A DNA stretch of 64,000 nucleotides from Actinotalea subterranea (GTDB lineage Bacteria; Actinomycetota; Actinomycetes; Actinomycetales; Cellulomonadaceae). The stretch lies in the NCBI RefSeq assembly GCF_008364845.1, contig NZ_VTTP01000007.1:1-64000 (forward strand), read 5' to 3'. Position numbers and translations under genes: made by a program. Each line of letters opens with the position of its first letter. Position 1 is the first letter of the stretch. Under the pieces are notes generated by a model, which worked only from the letters and a program-made list of their open reading frames with translations, was not told the origin of the DNA and did not search any database. This document shows positions 6,949-15,150 of this stretch, one piece after another.

Positions 6949-7716
6949 GTGGGCCTGCTCGACGGCAAGAAGCTCCTGATCACCGGCGTGCTGATGGACA
7001 GCTCGATCGCGTTCCACGTCGCGCGCATCGCGCAGGAGCAGGGGGCGCAGGTGGTCCTGACGTCGTTCGGCCGCCAGCTCCGGCTCACGGAGACCATCGC
7101 CAAGCGGCTGCCCGTGCCCGCGCCGGTGGTGGAGCTGGACGTGACGTCGCAGGAGGACCTGGCGGCGTTGGCGGGTCGGGTCGGTGGGCACGTGGACGCG
7201 TTGGACGGGGTGGTGCACTCGATCGGGTTCGCGCCGCAGTCGGTGCTGGGGGGCAACTTCTTGTCGGGTCAGTGGGCGGACGTGGCGACGGCGTTGGAGG
7301 TCTCGGCGTACTCGCTCAAGGCGTTGGCGGTCGCGGCGCAGCCGTTGATGGGTCGTGGGTCGGCGGTGGTGGGTCTGACGTTCGACGCGCGGTACGCGTG
7401 GCCGGTCTACGACTGGATGGGTGTGGCCAAGGCCGCCCTGGAGGCGACCTCGCGCTACCTCGCCCGTGACCTGGGCCCCGAGGGCATCCGCGTCAACCTC
7501 GTCTCGGCAGGGCCTGTCCGGACGACGGCTGCCAAGTCGATCCCCGGGTTCGAGGTCATGGAGGGCGGCTGGCCCGAGCGCGCACCGCTCGGCTGGGACA
7601 GCCACGACCCGGAGCCGACGGCGCGCGCGGTCGCCGCGCTGCTGTCCGACTGGTTCCCGGCGACGACGGGCGAGGTCGTGCACGTCGACGGCGGCTTCCA
7701 CGCGATGGGGTTCTGA
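6949..7716 (+). CDS. fabI: Enoyl-ACP reductase FabI (InhA-like)
   Basis: This 255-aa NADH-dependent enzyme reduces enoyl-ACP in the last step of each fatty-acid elongation cycle. It resembles InhA: GVLMDSSIAFHVA in the nucleotide-binding region, SIGFAPQ, the active-site stretch YDWMGVAKAAL, and VSAGPVRTTAAKSIPGF in the substrate loop. GTG at 6949 follows GAGAGGA. It lies 76 nt after fabG and only 1 nt before the next gene. Residues about 65-150 are encoded with very different codons from the rest of the gene (six TTG leucines, many GCG, GTG and GGT). The protein itself looks intact. Confidence 0.93.
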   Translation: MGLLDGKKLLITGVLMDSSIAFHVARIAQEQGAQVVLTSFGRQLRLTETIAKRLPVPAPVVELDVTSQEDLAALAGRVGGHVDALDGVVHSIGFAPQSVLGGNFLSGQWADVATALEVSAYSLKALAVAAQPLMGRGSAVVGLTFDARYAWPVYDWMGVAKAALEATSRYLARDLGPEGIRVNLVSAGPVRTTAAKSIPGFEVMEGGWPERAPLGWDSHDPEPTARAVAALLSDWFPATTGEVVHVDGGFHAMGF

Positions 7717-7717
7717 C

Positions 7718-8266
7718 GTGGCACCCGGCACCGGACCAGCGGCTGCGGGCCGTGGCCGCCGCCTCGTGCTGCTGCGGCACGCCAAGGCGGAGCCCAGCGG
7801 CGGGATGTCGGACGCCCTGCGCCCCCTGGCGCTCCAGGGCCGCCGGCAGTCGGGGGCGGTCGGCTCGGCGCTCGCGGCGCGCGGTCTCGTCCCGGAGCGT
7901 GTGCTCGTCTCCTCCGCGGTCCGCACACGTCAGACGTGGGACCTGGTCCGGGCCGCGCTCGGCGACGTGCCCGCGCCCGACGTCGACGTCCTGGACGAGG
8001 TGTACGACGCCCACCCGTGGGACGTCGTCGACCTGCTCCGGGGCATCGACGAGCGCGTCGCGACGGTCCTCGTGGTCGGCCACGAACCCACCATGTCCGG
8101 CACCGCGGCAACCCTCGCGCGTGACGACGCGGCGACGGCGGGCGACCTCGCAACCGTGCGCACCGGGCTGCCCACCGCGGGCTTTGCCGCGCTCGAGGTG
8201 ACGGCGTGGCCCGAGCTGGCCGCCGGGGCTGCGCGACTGCTCGAGGTGGTCCGGCCGCCGCACTGA
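7718..8266 (+). CDS. SixA-type histidine phosphatase
   Basis: This 182-aa protein belongs to the histidine phosphatase superfamily, nearest to phosphohistidine phosphatase SixA. The catalytic RHG-like motif is RHAKAEP near residue 20. The second histidine is in VVGHEPTMSG, and SSAVRTRQTWDL carries a conserved arginine. Such enzymes remove phosphate from phosphohistidine, but the substrate here is unknown. I chose GTG 7718, one base after the fabI stop, so it is probably translated by coupling. It is convergent with serB, 12 nt apart. Confidence 0.85.
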   Translation: MAPGTGPAAAGRGRRLVLLRHAKAEPSGGMSDALRPLALQGRRQSGAVGSALAARGLVPERVLVSSAVRTRQTWDLVRAALGDVPAPDVDVLDEVYDAHPWDVVDLLRGIDERVATVLVVGHEPTMSGTAATLARDDAATAGDLATVRTGLPTAGFAALEVTAWPELAAGAARLLEVVRPPH

Positions 8267-8278
8267 CGCCGCGGTGCC

Positions 8279-9025
8279 TCAGGGGTGCGCCGGCAGACCC
8301 CAGGGGTGCGCGGGCAGCCCGAGCAGCGTAAGGACCGCGTCGAGCGGCTGCCCGAGGACGGCGACGTCGGCCTGGTCGCAGACCACGGGCTTCGCGTTGT
8401 AGGCGATCCCCAGCCCGGCGAGCGCGAGCATGTCGAGGTCGTTCGCACCGTCGCCGATCGCGACGGTGCGCTCGAGCGGGATGCCGTGCAGGGCGGCGAG
8501 CTCGCGCAGGGCCTCGGCCTTGGCCGCGCGGTCGACCACGGGACCGCTCACTCGACCCGTGAGCCGGCCGTCGACGATCTCGAGGCGGTTGGCCCGCACG
8601 AACCCGATGCCCAGGGACGCCGCGAGGGGCTCGACGACCTCGGCGAAGCCGCCCGAGACGAGCCCGAGCGGCCACCGGGCTGCGTGGAGGGCCGCGACGA
8701 GGCGCTCGGCGCCCGGGCTCAGCACGAGCTCGTCACGCACCTCCTGGACGACCGTGGCAGGCAGCCCCGCCAGGGTCGCGACCCGCTCGTGGAGGGAGGT
8801 GGCGAAGTCGATCTCCCCGCGCATCGCCCGCTCGGTGATCTCGGCGACCTGGGCGCGCGAGCCCGCGTGGCCGGCGAGCATCTCGATGACCTCGCCGGTG
8901 ATGAGCGTCGAGTCGACGTCCATGACGACCGCACGCCGGGGCGGCTCGACGCCGCCCTGGGCAGGGTCGAGACCGCCCTGGGCAGGGTCGTGGGGGGTGG
9001 GGACGGTCGGGTGCGCCGGGCTCAC
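8279..9025 (-). CDS. serB: Phosphoserine phosphatase SerB
   Basis: This 248-aa HAD enzyme hydrolyses phosphoserine to serine, the last step of serine synthesis. The nucleophile motif is MDVDSTLI, followed by E-rich GEVIEMLAGHAG. SGGFAEVVEPLA carries the motif II serine, and GDGANDLDMLALAGLGIAYNAKP contains motif III/IV. GTG at 9025 lies 6 nt from a TAGCCT -10 box, so the transcript is probably leaderless. Both ends hold small in-frame duplications with a 21-nt period: DPAQGGLDPAQGGV near the N-terminus and LPAHPWGLPAHP at the C-terminus. They lie outside the catalytic core. Confidence 0.93.
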   Translation of the reverse strand: MSPAHPTVPTPHDPAQGGLDPAQGGVEPPRRAVVMDVDSTLITGEVIEMLAGHAGSRAQVAEITERAMRGEIDFATSLHERVATLAGLPATVVQEVRDELVLSPGAERLVAALHAARWPLGLVSGGFAEVVEPLAASLGIGFVRANRLEIVDGRLTGRVSGPVVDRAAKAEALRELAALHGIPLERTVAIGDGANDLDMLALAGLGIAYNAKPVVCDQADVAVLGQPLDAVLTLLGLPAHPWGLPAHP

Positions 9026-9031
9026 GCGTGC

Positions 9032-9037
9032 AGGCTA
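9032..9037 (-). promoter_or_regulatory. -10 box of serB
   Basis: TAGCCT on the minus strand lies 6 nt before the serB GTG. There is no Shine-Dalgarno sequence between it and the start, so a leaderless message is expected. Confidence 0.55.
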
Positions 9038-9107
9038 GCCGGGCACCCGTGGGTGTCGTGCAGGCGTCCGCCGCACCTCTGCCCCCCGACCGTCAGCACC
9101 TTCCAGG

Positions 9108-10349
9108 TCACGGCTCGACGACGGTGCCCTTCGGCACGATCGTGATGCCGGACTCGGTGACCGTGAAGCCCCGTGCCTTGTCGTGCTCGATGTCGATGCC
9201 GACGCGCGCGCGCTCCTTGATCACCACGTTCTTGTCCACGATCGCGCGATGCACCTGCGCGTGGCGGCCGACCTGCGTCCCGTCCAGCAGGACGGAGTCG
9301 CTCACGGCGGACCACGAGTGCAGGTACACGCCCGGGGACAGCACGGAACCGGAGACGGTGGCGCCCGAGACGATGACGCCCGGCGAGACCAGCGAGTCCG
9401 CGGCGTGCCCCAGGCGACCCGGACCCGCGTGCACGAACTTCGCCGGCGGCAGGCCCGCGTACCCGCTGAACACCGGCCAGTCCGTGTTGTACAGGTTGAA
9501 GACGGGGTTGACCGAGATGAGGTCCTGGTTCGCGTCGTAGTACGAGTCGAGCGTTCCGACGTCGCGCCAGTAGTCGCGGTCCCGGTCGGTCGAGCCTGCG
9601 ACGTCGTTGCGGATGAAGTCGTACACCGCGGCCGTGCCGCGCTCGACGAAGTACGGCGCGATGTCGCCGCCCATGTCGTGCCGCGACGTGGGGCTCTCCG
9701 CGTCACGCGTGACGGCCTCGACCAGGGCGTCGGCGTTCGCGACGTAGTTGCCCATCGACGCCAGGATCTCGCCGGGGGAGTCCGCGAGGCCCACCGGGTC
9801 GGTCGGCTTCTCGAGGAAGGCGGCGATGCGCGTCGGGTCGTCCTGGGCCGTCGCGATCACCCCGAACTGGTCGGCGAGACCGATCGGCTGCCGGATCGCC
9901 GCCACGGTGAACTCCGCGCCCGAGGCGACGTGCGTGTCGACCATCTGCTCGAAGTCCATCCGGTAGACGTGGTCGGCACCGACCACGACCACGATGTCCG
10001 GACGCTCGTCCTGGATGATGTTCAGGCACTGGAAGATCGCGTCCGCGCTGCCCAGGTACCAGTGCTTGCCCACGCGCTGCTGCGCAGGCACCGGTGCCAC
10101 GTAGTTGCCGAGGAGCGCGGACATGCGCCACGTCTTGGCGACGTGACGGTCCAGGCTGTGCGACTTGTACTGCGTCAGCACGACGATCTGCAGGTACCCG
10201 GAGTTCACGAGGTTCGACAGCGCGAAGTCGACCAGCCGGTACATCCCGCCGAACGGCACGGCGGGCTTGGCCCGGTCAGCCGTCAGCGGCATCAGTCGTT
10301 TGCCCTCGCCACCTGCGAGGACGATTGCCAGGACACGCGGCGTCGCCAT
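9108..10349 (-). CDS. glgC: Glucose-1-phosphate adenylyltransferase GlgC
   Basis: This 413-aa enzyme makes ADP-glucose from ATP and glucose-1-phosphate, the committed step of bacterial glycogen and alpha-glucan synthesis. The nucleotidyltransferase signature [14 protein letters not shown] is at residues 8-21. [20 protein letters not shown] follows, then [11 protein letters not shown] and the ADP-Glc binding segment FLEKP. The C-terminal third has left-handed beta-helix hexapeptides ([16 protein letters not shown]). The ATG at 10349 lies 7 nt from a TAGGGT -10 box. It is divergent from glgM, with 71 nt between start codons, as in mycobacteria (Rv1212c/Rv1213). Confidence 0.95.
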   Translation of the reverse strand: MATPRVLAIVLAGGEGKRLMPLTADRAKPAVPFGGMYRLVDFALSNLVNSGYLQIVVLTQYKSHSLDRHVAKTWRMSALLGNYVAPVPAQQRVGKHWYLGSADAIFQCLNIIQDERPDIVVVVGADHVYRMDFEQMVDTHVASGAEFTVAAIRQPIGLADQFGVIATAQDDPTRIAAFLEKPTDPVGLADSPGEILASMGNYVANADALVEAVTRDAESPTSRHDMGGDIAPYFVERGTAAVYDFIRNDVAGSTDRDRDYWRDVGTLDSYYDANQDLISVNPVFNLYNTDWPVFSGYAGLPPAKFVHAGPGRLGHAADSLVSPGVIVSGATVSGSVLSPGVYLHSWSAVSDSVLLDGTQVGRHAQVHRAIVDKNVVIKERARVGIDIEHDKARGFTVTESGITIVPKGTVVEP

Positions 10350-10356
10350 ACCGATG

Positions 10357-10362
10357 ACCCTA
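10357..10362 (-). promoter_or_regulatory. -10 box of glgC
   Basis: TAGGGT on the minus strand lies 7 nt before the glgC ATG, giving a leaderless or near-leaderless mRNA. It shares the 71-nt divergent region with the glgM promoter. Confidence 0.55.
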
Positions 10363-10408
10363 GGGCCCGGCCGGGCCTGTCGGCCAGACGAACGGCCCCC
10401 GGGACCGC

Positions 10409-10414
10409 TAGCGT
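10409..10414 (+). promoter_or_regulatory. -10 box of glgM
   Basis: TAGCGT lies 6 nt before the GTG at 10421, with no Shine-Dalgarno in between. No TTGAC-like -35 was found at the usual distance. Confidence 0.5.
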
Positions 10415-10420
10415 GTCGCT

Positions 10421-11623
10421 GTGCGCGTCGACCTGCTGACCAGGGAGTACCCCCCGCACGTGTACGGCGGAGCCGGCGTGCACGTGGCAGAGCTGAGCGC
10501 GGTCCTGCGCCGGCACCTGGACGTCCGCGTCCGGTGCTTCGACGGAGCACGGACCGAGGAGGGCGTCACGGGCTACGACGTGCCCGACGCCCTCGCCGAG
10601 GCGAACCCGGCGTTGCGCACCTTCGGCGTGGACCTCGCCATGGCCGGGGACGTCGCGGGGGCGGACCTCGTCCACTCGCACACCTGGTACGCGAACCTCG
10701 CCGGGCACCTCGCGGGTCTGCTCAACGGCATCCCGCACGTCGTCAGCGCGCACAGCCTCGAGCCGCTCCGGCCCTGGAAGGCGGAGCAGCTCGGCGGCGG
10801 CTACGCCCTGTCGGGCTGGGCCGAGCGCACCGCCTACGAGGGTGCCGCGGCCGTCATCGCCGTGAGTGCGGGCATGCGCGCGGACATCCTGCGGTGCTAC
10901 CCGCAGGTGGACCCCGCCAAGGTCCACGTCGTGCACAACGGCATCGACCTCAACGGCTGGCGTCGGCCCGACACGCCGGAGGCGACGGCGCGTGCGGACG
11001 AGGTCGTGCGCGGCCTGGGCATCGACCCGGACCGTCCCGCGGTCGTCTTCGTCGGGCGCATCACGCGGCAGAAGGGGCTGCCGTACCTCCTGCGCGCCGC
11101 CGAGATGCTGCCGCCCGAGGTGCAGCTCGTGCTGTGCGCCGGCGCGCCTGACACGCCCGAGATCGCCTCCGAGGTGACGGGCCTCGTCGCGGACCTGCGC
11201 AGGCAGCGCGACGGCGTCGTGTGGATCGAGCAGATGCTGCCGCGGCCGGACCTCGTGGCGGTGCTGTCGGCGTCGACCGTGTTCGCGTGCCCCTCGGTCT
11301 ACGAGCCCCTCGGGATCGTCAACCTCGAGGCGATGGCCTGCGGCTTGCCCGTGGTGGGCACCGCGACGGGCGGCATCCCCGAGGTCGTCGAGGACGGCGT
11401 CACCGGGCTGCTGGTCCCGATCGACCAGCTCCAGGACGGCACAGGGACGCCTGTGGACCCGGAGCGCTTCGTCGCGGACCTCGCGTCCGCCCTCACCTCG
11501 CTAGCGACCGACCCCGAGCGTGCGGCGGCCATGGGGCGCGCGTCGCGGCAGCGCGTCGAGGACCACTTCGCGTGGGACGCGATCGCGGCCCGGACGATCG
11601 AGGTCTACCGCTCCGTCGTCTGA
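10421..11623 (+). CDS. GT4 glycogen / alpha-maltose-1-phosphate synthase (GlgM-type)
   Basis: This 400-aa GT-B glycosyltransferase has the start [21 protein letters not shown], characteristic of actinobacterial GT4 enzymes annotated GlgA or GlgM. In mycobacteria the homologue joins ADP-glucose and glucose-1-phosphate into maltose-1-phosphate for the GlgE pathway. The donor-binding part shows [15 protein letters not shown], the catalytic [17 protein letters not shown] (E-x7-E) and [13 protein letters not shown]. The adjacent divergent glgC supplies ADP-glucose. The 3' end overlaps the convergent hypothetical gene by 19 nt, and a 15-nt tandem duplication begins at its stop codon. Whether it makes maltose-1-phosphate or extends glycogen directly is not decided by sequence. 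Confidence 0.88.
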   Translation: MRVDLLTREYPPHVYGGAGVHVAELSAVLRRHLDVRVRCFDGARTEEGVTGYDVPDALAEANPALRTFGVDLAMAGDVAGADLVHSHTWYANLAGHLAGLLNGIPHVVSAHSLEPLRPWKAEQLGGGYALSGWAERTAYEGAAAVIAVSAGMRADILRCYPQVDPAKVHVVHNGIDLNGWRRPDTPEATARADEVVRGLGIDPDRPAVVFVGRITRQKGLPYLLRAAEMLPPEVQLVLCAGAPDTPEIASEVTGLVADLRRQRDGVVWIEQMLPRPDLVAVLSASTVFACPSVYEPLGIVNLEAMACGLPVVGTATGGIPEVVEDGVTGLLVPIDQLQDGTGTPVDPERFVADLASALTSLATDPERAAAMGRASRQRVEDHFAWDAIAARTIEVYRSVV

Positions 11624-12420
11624 CCCGCGGCCGTCTGACCCGCGGCGAGGGTCGCGGCGGCGACGGCGTGACGCGCGGCGTGGTCGATGTGCCGCAGCGC
11701 CGCCGAGCGCTGGTCCGCCTGCCACAGGTTGACGGCGCCCCCGTCGTCGGCCGTCGCGAGGTCGACGATCGCGCGCAGCCGCAGCGCGCTCGCCAGCACG
11801 TGCACGGCACGCTGCGGGAGCCCGGGCGGCAACGGCCAGCCCGGGTCCGCCTCCGAGCGCAGGGCGGTGATCGTCTGCGCGGCGTCGGGACGCCACCGTG
11901 CGACGTCGAGCCCGGCGAGCGCCTCCGTCGCCTCACGCAGCACGTGCCGCAGCGCCTGCTCGGCCTCGCTCAGGGTCCCCACGACGCCGGGCAGGCGGTG
12001 GCGCCAGTCCGGCACCGGGTGCAGCGTCCAGGTCACGAGGTGCCCGATCTCGTGGACGCTGCCGAACTCGACCACGTCGGGGACCAGCGCCCACGAGCGG
12101 CTGCCGTCGTGCACCAGGAGGCACTCGCCGGCCTCGACGGCGGCGTCCGCGGGCCCCGGTGGGAGCCCGCTCACGTCCCCGGGCACCGGCAGGAGCGCCG
12201 CCGTGGCGCAGGGGGAACCCGCCCAGGCGGCCAGGAGGTCCTCGAGCGTGCCGCCGTCGGGCACGACGTCGGGCGCGCCCGTCAGGACGTGCGGCTCGTC
12301 GTCGCCCAGCACTGCGCGCGACGCGCGGGCGACCGGTACCCGTCCGGCCGTCGCGGCGGGGAGCCACAGCGCCAGGAGGGCCGAGCGCGGCAGCATGAGC
12401 AGCTCGTCGTGCGTGTCCAC
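11605..12420 (-). CDS. Conserved hypothetical protein
   Basis: I do not recognise this 271-aa protein. It starts MDTHDELLMLPRSALLALWLP and has no membrane helix or signal peptide. It contains an EFGSVHEIGHLVTW segment with an HExxH-like look (HEIGH), which could be a metalloprotease-type zinc motif. It then has helical Ala/Leu-rich stretches. The GTG at 12420 lies 6 nt from a TAGGTT -10 box. The gene is convergent with glgM and overlaps it by 19 nt. HEIGH with a third ligand further on would suggest a zincin, but the helix context is uncertain, so I leave the function open. Confidence 0.78.
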   Translation of the reverse strand: MDTHDELLMLPRSALLALWLPAATAGRVPVARASRAVLGDDEPHVLTGAPDVVPDGGTLEDLLAAWAGSPCATAALLPVPGDVSGLPPGPADAAVEAGECLLVHDGSRSWALVPDVVEFGSVHEIGHLVTWTLHPVPDWRHRLPGVVGTLSEAEQALRHVLREATEALAGLDVARWRPDAAQTITALRSEADPGWPLPPGLPQRAVHVLASALRLRAIVDLATADDGGAVNLWQADQRSAALRHIDHAARHAVAAATLAAGQTAAGQTTER

Positions 12421-12426
12421 GCGTCC

Positions 12427-12432
12427 AACCTA
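12427..12432 (-). promoter_or_regulatory. -10 box of the 271-aa gene
   Basis: TAGGTT on the minus strand lies 6 nt before the GTG at 12420, consistent with leaderless transcription. Confidence 0.45.
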
Positions 12433-12494
12433 CGTCGGTGCCACGCGGGGCGGCGGGGAGCGCGCGACGGCGCGTCGTCGGCCGTGGGCCCGGG

Positions 12495-12500
12495 TAGGGT
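12495..12500 (+). promoter_or_regulatory. -10 box of the orphan ABC ATPase gene
   Basis: TAGGGT is followed by 8 nt and then the ATG at 12509. No Shine-Dalgarno fits in this space. Confidence 0.5.
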
Positions 12501-12508
12501 CGGTGACC

Positions 12509-13294
12509 ATGAGTGCGGTGCTGGACCTGCGGGACGTGACCGTCCGTCGAGGCGCGAAGACGATCCTCGACCGGGTGTCGTGGACCGTCGAGGAGGGGGA
12601 GCGCTGGGTCGTCCTCGGCCGCAACGGGGCCGGCAAGACGACGCTCCTGCAGATCGCGGCGGGCCGCATGCACCCGAGCAGCGGCACGGCGCACGTGCTG
12701 GGCCAGCGGCTGGGCGGTGTCGACGTGTTCGAGCTGCGGCCGCGCATCGGTGTGGCCTCGGCCGCCCTCGCCGACCAGATCGCGCCGTCGGAGACCGTGC
12801 TCGACGTCGTCCTCACGGCCGCGTACGGCATGACGGGGCGGTGGCGTGAGCAGTACGAGGCGCTCGACCACGAGCGCGCGCACGCCCTGCTCGACGTGTT
12901 CGGGGTCGACGACCTCGCCGTGCGGCGGTTCGGCACCCTGAGCGAGGGTGAGCGCAAGCGGGCCCAGATCGCCCGCGCCCTCATGACGGACCCGGAGCTC
13001 TTGCTGCTCGACGAGCCTGCGGCGGGGCTCGACCTCGGGGGCCGCGAGGAGCTCGTCGGTGCCCTGACGGAGCTCGCGCGGGACCCTCGCTCGCCCGTGT
13101 CGGTCTTGGTCACGCACCACGTCGAGGAGATCCCCGCCGGGTTCACCCACGTGCTCCTGCTGCGGGACGGGCAGGTGCACGCCGCAGGGCCGATCGACCA
13201 CGTGCTCACGGCCGAGCACCTCACGGCGACGTTCGGCCTCGACCTCGTGGTCGAGCGGCACGGCGAGCGGTGGAGCGCGCGCTCCGCGCGCTGA
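12509..13294 (+). CDS. Orphan ABC transporter ATP-binding protein
   Basis: This 261-aa protein has a single ABC domain. Walker A is GRNGAGKTT near residues 37-45. The signature is LSEGERKR rather than LSGGQ, Walker B is LLLLDEPAAGLD, and the switch histidine is in VTHHVEEI. No membrane partner is encoded nearby. The SEGE signature and lone occurrence recall the YlmA/ModF-like ABC ATPases of unknown role. It is transcribed from its own promoter and ends 97 nt before nfeD. Confidence 0.85.
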   Translation: MSAVLDLRDVTVRRGAKTILDRVSWTVEEGERWVVLGRNGAGKTTLLQIAAGRMHPSSGTAHVLGQRLGGVDVFELRPRIGVASAALADQIAPSETVLDVVLTAAYGMTGRWREQYEALDHERAHALLDVFGVDDLAVRRFGTLSEGERKRAQIARALMTDPELLLLDEPAAGLDLGGREELVGALTELARDPRSPVSVLVTHHVEEIPAGFTHVLLLRDGQVHAAGPIDHVLTAEHLTATFGLDLVVERHGERWSARSAR

Positions 13295-13348
13295 CCTCGG
13301 CGTCAAGCCCGGGTCAAGAAAAGGCATAGGGGCATAGCCGGCGCGCAC

Positions 13349-13354
13349 TAGGCT
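13349..13354 (+). promoter_or_regulatory. Candidate -10 box of nfeD-SPFH
   Basis: TAGGCT here would start a transcript near 13361. This leaves a leader of about 30 nt holding the perfect palindrome GTCGACGTCGAC and a GGGGGAG ribosome-binding site before the ATG at 13392. Confidence 0.4.
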
Positions 13355-13391
13355 GGCAGGAGAGCGGTCGACGTCGACGAAGGGGGAGAGC

Positions 13392-13874
13392 ATGGGCTGG
13401 GCCTGGTGGCTGGGAGCAGCGCTCCTGCTGACCGTCGTCGAGATCCTGTCCGTCGACCTCGTGCTGATCATGTTTGCGGGCGGCGCCCTCGTCGGCACCG
13501 TGCTCGCGCTCGCGGGCGTCCCGCTGTGGGGCCAGATCCTGGGCTTCGCGCTCACGTCGGTGCTCCTGCTGGTCGCGCTGCGGCCCTGGCTCCTGCGTCA
13601 CCTGCGCGACCGCGTCCCGCTCGTCGAGACCAACGCCGCGGCGCTCGTGGGCCGCACGGGCGTCGTCGTCGCCCAGGTCACCGAGCGCGCCGGCCGCATC
13701 AAGCTCGCGGGCGAGGTCTGGACCGCGCGGACGGTGGACGACGAGGTCGTCCCCGTCGGCGAAGAGGTCCGTGTCGTTCAGATCCTCGGGGCGACCGCCG
13801 TCGTGAGCAGTGCACGGCCCTCGTCGCAGCAGCCGTCCGAACCGAGACCGACCACCGAGGAGACAGCCCAGTGA
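13392..13874 (+). CDS. NfeD-like membrane protein
   Basis: This 160-aa protein has the short NfeD form. Two to three transmembrane helices span residues 4-65 (WLGAALLLTVVEILSVDL, MFAGGALVGTVLALAGVPLWG, ILGFALTSVLLLVAL). An OB-fold domain follows, with the typical ALVGRTGVVVAQV and GEVWTARTVDDEVVPVGEEVRVV. NfeD proteins partner with SPFH proteins in membrane microdomains, and the next gene encodes exactly such a protein. The two overlap as GTGA. A GGGGGAGAG site precedes the ATG. Confidence 0.9.
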   Translation: MGWAWWLGAALLLTVVEILSVDLVLIMFAGGALVGTVLALAGVPLWGQILGFALTSVLLLVALRPWLLRHLRDRVPLVETNAAALVGRTGVVVAQVTERAGRIKLAGEVWTARTVDDEVVPVGEEVRVVQILGATAVVSSARPSSQQPSEPRPTTEETAQ

Positions 13875-15046
13875 ACGAACCGAACATCGGCGAGATCGCC
13901 GGCTACGTGATCCTCGGGCTCGTCGTCCTGTTCGTCGTCGTGGCGCTGATCCGCTCCGTGCGGATCGTCCCGCAGGCGGTCGCGATCATCGTCGAGCGCC
14001 TCGGCAGGTACTCACGGACGCTCGACGCGGGCCTGCACCTCCTCATCCCGTTCGTCGACCGGGTCCGCGCGGGGGTGGACCTGCGTGAGCAGGTCGTCTC
14101 GTTCCCGCCGCAGCCCGTCATCACGTCGGACAACCTCGTGGTCAGCATCGACACGGTCATCTACTTCCAGGTGACCGAGCCGCGCTCCGCGGTGTACGAG
14201 ATCGCGAACTACATCCAGGGCATCGAGCAGCTCACCGTGACGACGCTCCGCAACGTCGTCGGCTCGATGGACCTCGAGCAGACCCTGACGAGCCGGGACC
14301 AGATCAACGGCCAGCTCCGTGGCGTGCTCGACGACGCGACGGGCCGCTGGGGCGTGCGCGTCAACCGGGTCGAGCTCAAGTCGATCGACCCGCCGCAGTC
14401 GATCCAGGGCTCGATGGAGCAGCAGATGCGCGCCGAGCGCGACCGCCGTGCCGCGATCCTCACGGCCGAGGGCGTCAAGCAGTCCCAGATCCTCACGGCC
14501 GAGGGCGAGAAGCAGGCGGCGATCCTGCGCGCCGAGGGCAACGCGCAGGCCGCGATCCTCAACGCCGAGGGCGAGTCGCGCGCCATCCTCCAGGTGTTCG
14601 ACGCGATCCACCGCGGCGACGCCGACCCCAAGCTCCTCGCCTACCAGTACCTCCAGATGCTCCCCGAGGTCGCCCGGACGCAGTCGAACAAGGTCTGGTT
14701 CATCCCGACCGAGTTCACCGCGGCGCTCAACGCGATCAGCAAGGGCTTCGGCACGCCGCCCGGCGCGGCGGACGACGGCATCCCGTGGCGGCCTGCCGGC
14801 GACTCGCCCCTCGGCGACGACCTGCCGCCCACGTCGCTCACCGAGCCGTCCGAGGCGCTCGCTGAGGCGCGTCGGCAGTCGGAGGCCGCGACACGCGACG
14901 CCACGAGCGCAGGGACGCTCAGCGGACGCCCGCGCGACCCGTCCGTCGAGGCGGGGCAGGGCGAGGGCGCACCACCCGAGCCGCAGCACCGCTCGGCCGA
15001 GCCGCCGCCCGTGCCGCCGATCCAGCCGCCGCCGTACCAGCCGTGA
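13871..15046 (+). CDS. SPFH/Band 7 family protein (QmcA/stomatin-like)
   Basis: This 391-aa membrane-anchored scaffold protein has one N-terminal helix (GYVILGLVVLFVVVALI, about residues 10-26). The Band 7 domain follows (VPQAVAIIVERLGRYSRTLDAGLH onward). Residues about 193-240 hold an 11-residue repeat, (A/Q)ILxAEGxxQ, in four to five copies, forming a regular helix. The C-terminal 80 residues are Pro-rich and disordered, ending PPVPPIQPPPYQP. It pairs with the upstream NfeD protein by a GTGA overlap. SPFH/NfeD pairs organise detergent-resistant membrane regions and membrane protein turnover; the exact client is unknown. Confidence 0.9.
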   Translation: MNEPNIGEIAGYVILGLVVLFVVVALIRSVRIVPQAVAIIVERLGRYSRTLDAGLHLLIPFVDRVRAGVDLREQVVSFPPQPVITSDNLVVSIDTVIYFQVTEPRSAVYEIANYIQGIEQLTVTTLRNVVGSMDLEQTLTSRDQINGQLRGVLDDATGRWGVRVNRVELKSIDPPQSIQGSMEQQMRAERDRRAAILTAEGVKQSQILTAEGEKQAAILRAEGNAQAAILNAEGESRAILQVFDAIHRGDADPKLLAYQYLQMLPEVARTQSNKVWFIPTEFTAALNAISKGFGTPPGAADDGIPWRPAGDSPLGDDLPPTSLTEPSEALAEARRQSEAATRDATSAGTLSGRPRDPSVEAGQGEGAPPEPQHRSAEPPPVPPIQPPPYQP

Positions 15047-15110
15047 GCCGCCCGTGACCCTGTCGACGGGCCTGGCCGGCTGACGCGGGGCGTTCGCGCT
15101 GGGAGAAATG

Positions 15111-15130
15111 GAGTGAGTGCCGACTCATTC
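15111..15130 (+). promoter_or_regulatory. Palindromic operator upstream of the TetR gene
   Basis: GAGTGAGT (15111-15118) and ACTCATTC (15123-15130) form an inverted repeat with seven of eight matching positions around GCCG. It ends 6 nt before the TAACGT -10 box, so it covers the -35/spacer region. This fits autorepression by the TetR protein and control of the exporter genes. Confidence 0.7.
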
Positions 15131-15136
15131 GAGGCG

Positions 15137-15142
15137 TAACGT
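15137..15142 (+). promoter_or_regulatory. -10 box of the tetR-exporter operon
   Basis: TAACGT lies 8 nt before the GTG at 15151 and directly after the palindrome. It is the likely promoter of tetR and the two ABC genes. Confidence 0.5.
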
Positions 15143-15150
15143 GTCCTCCC

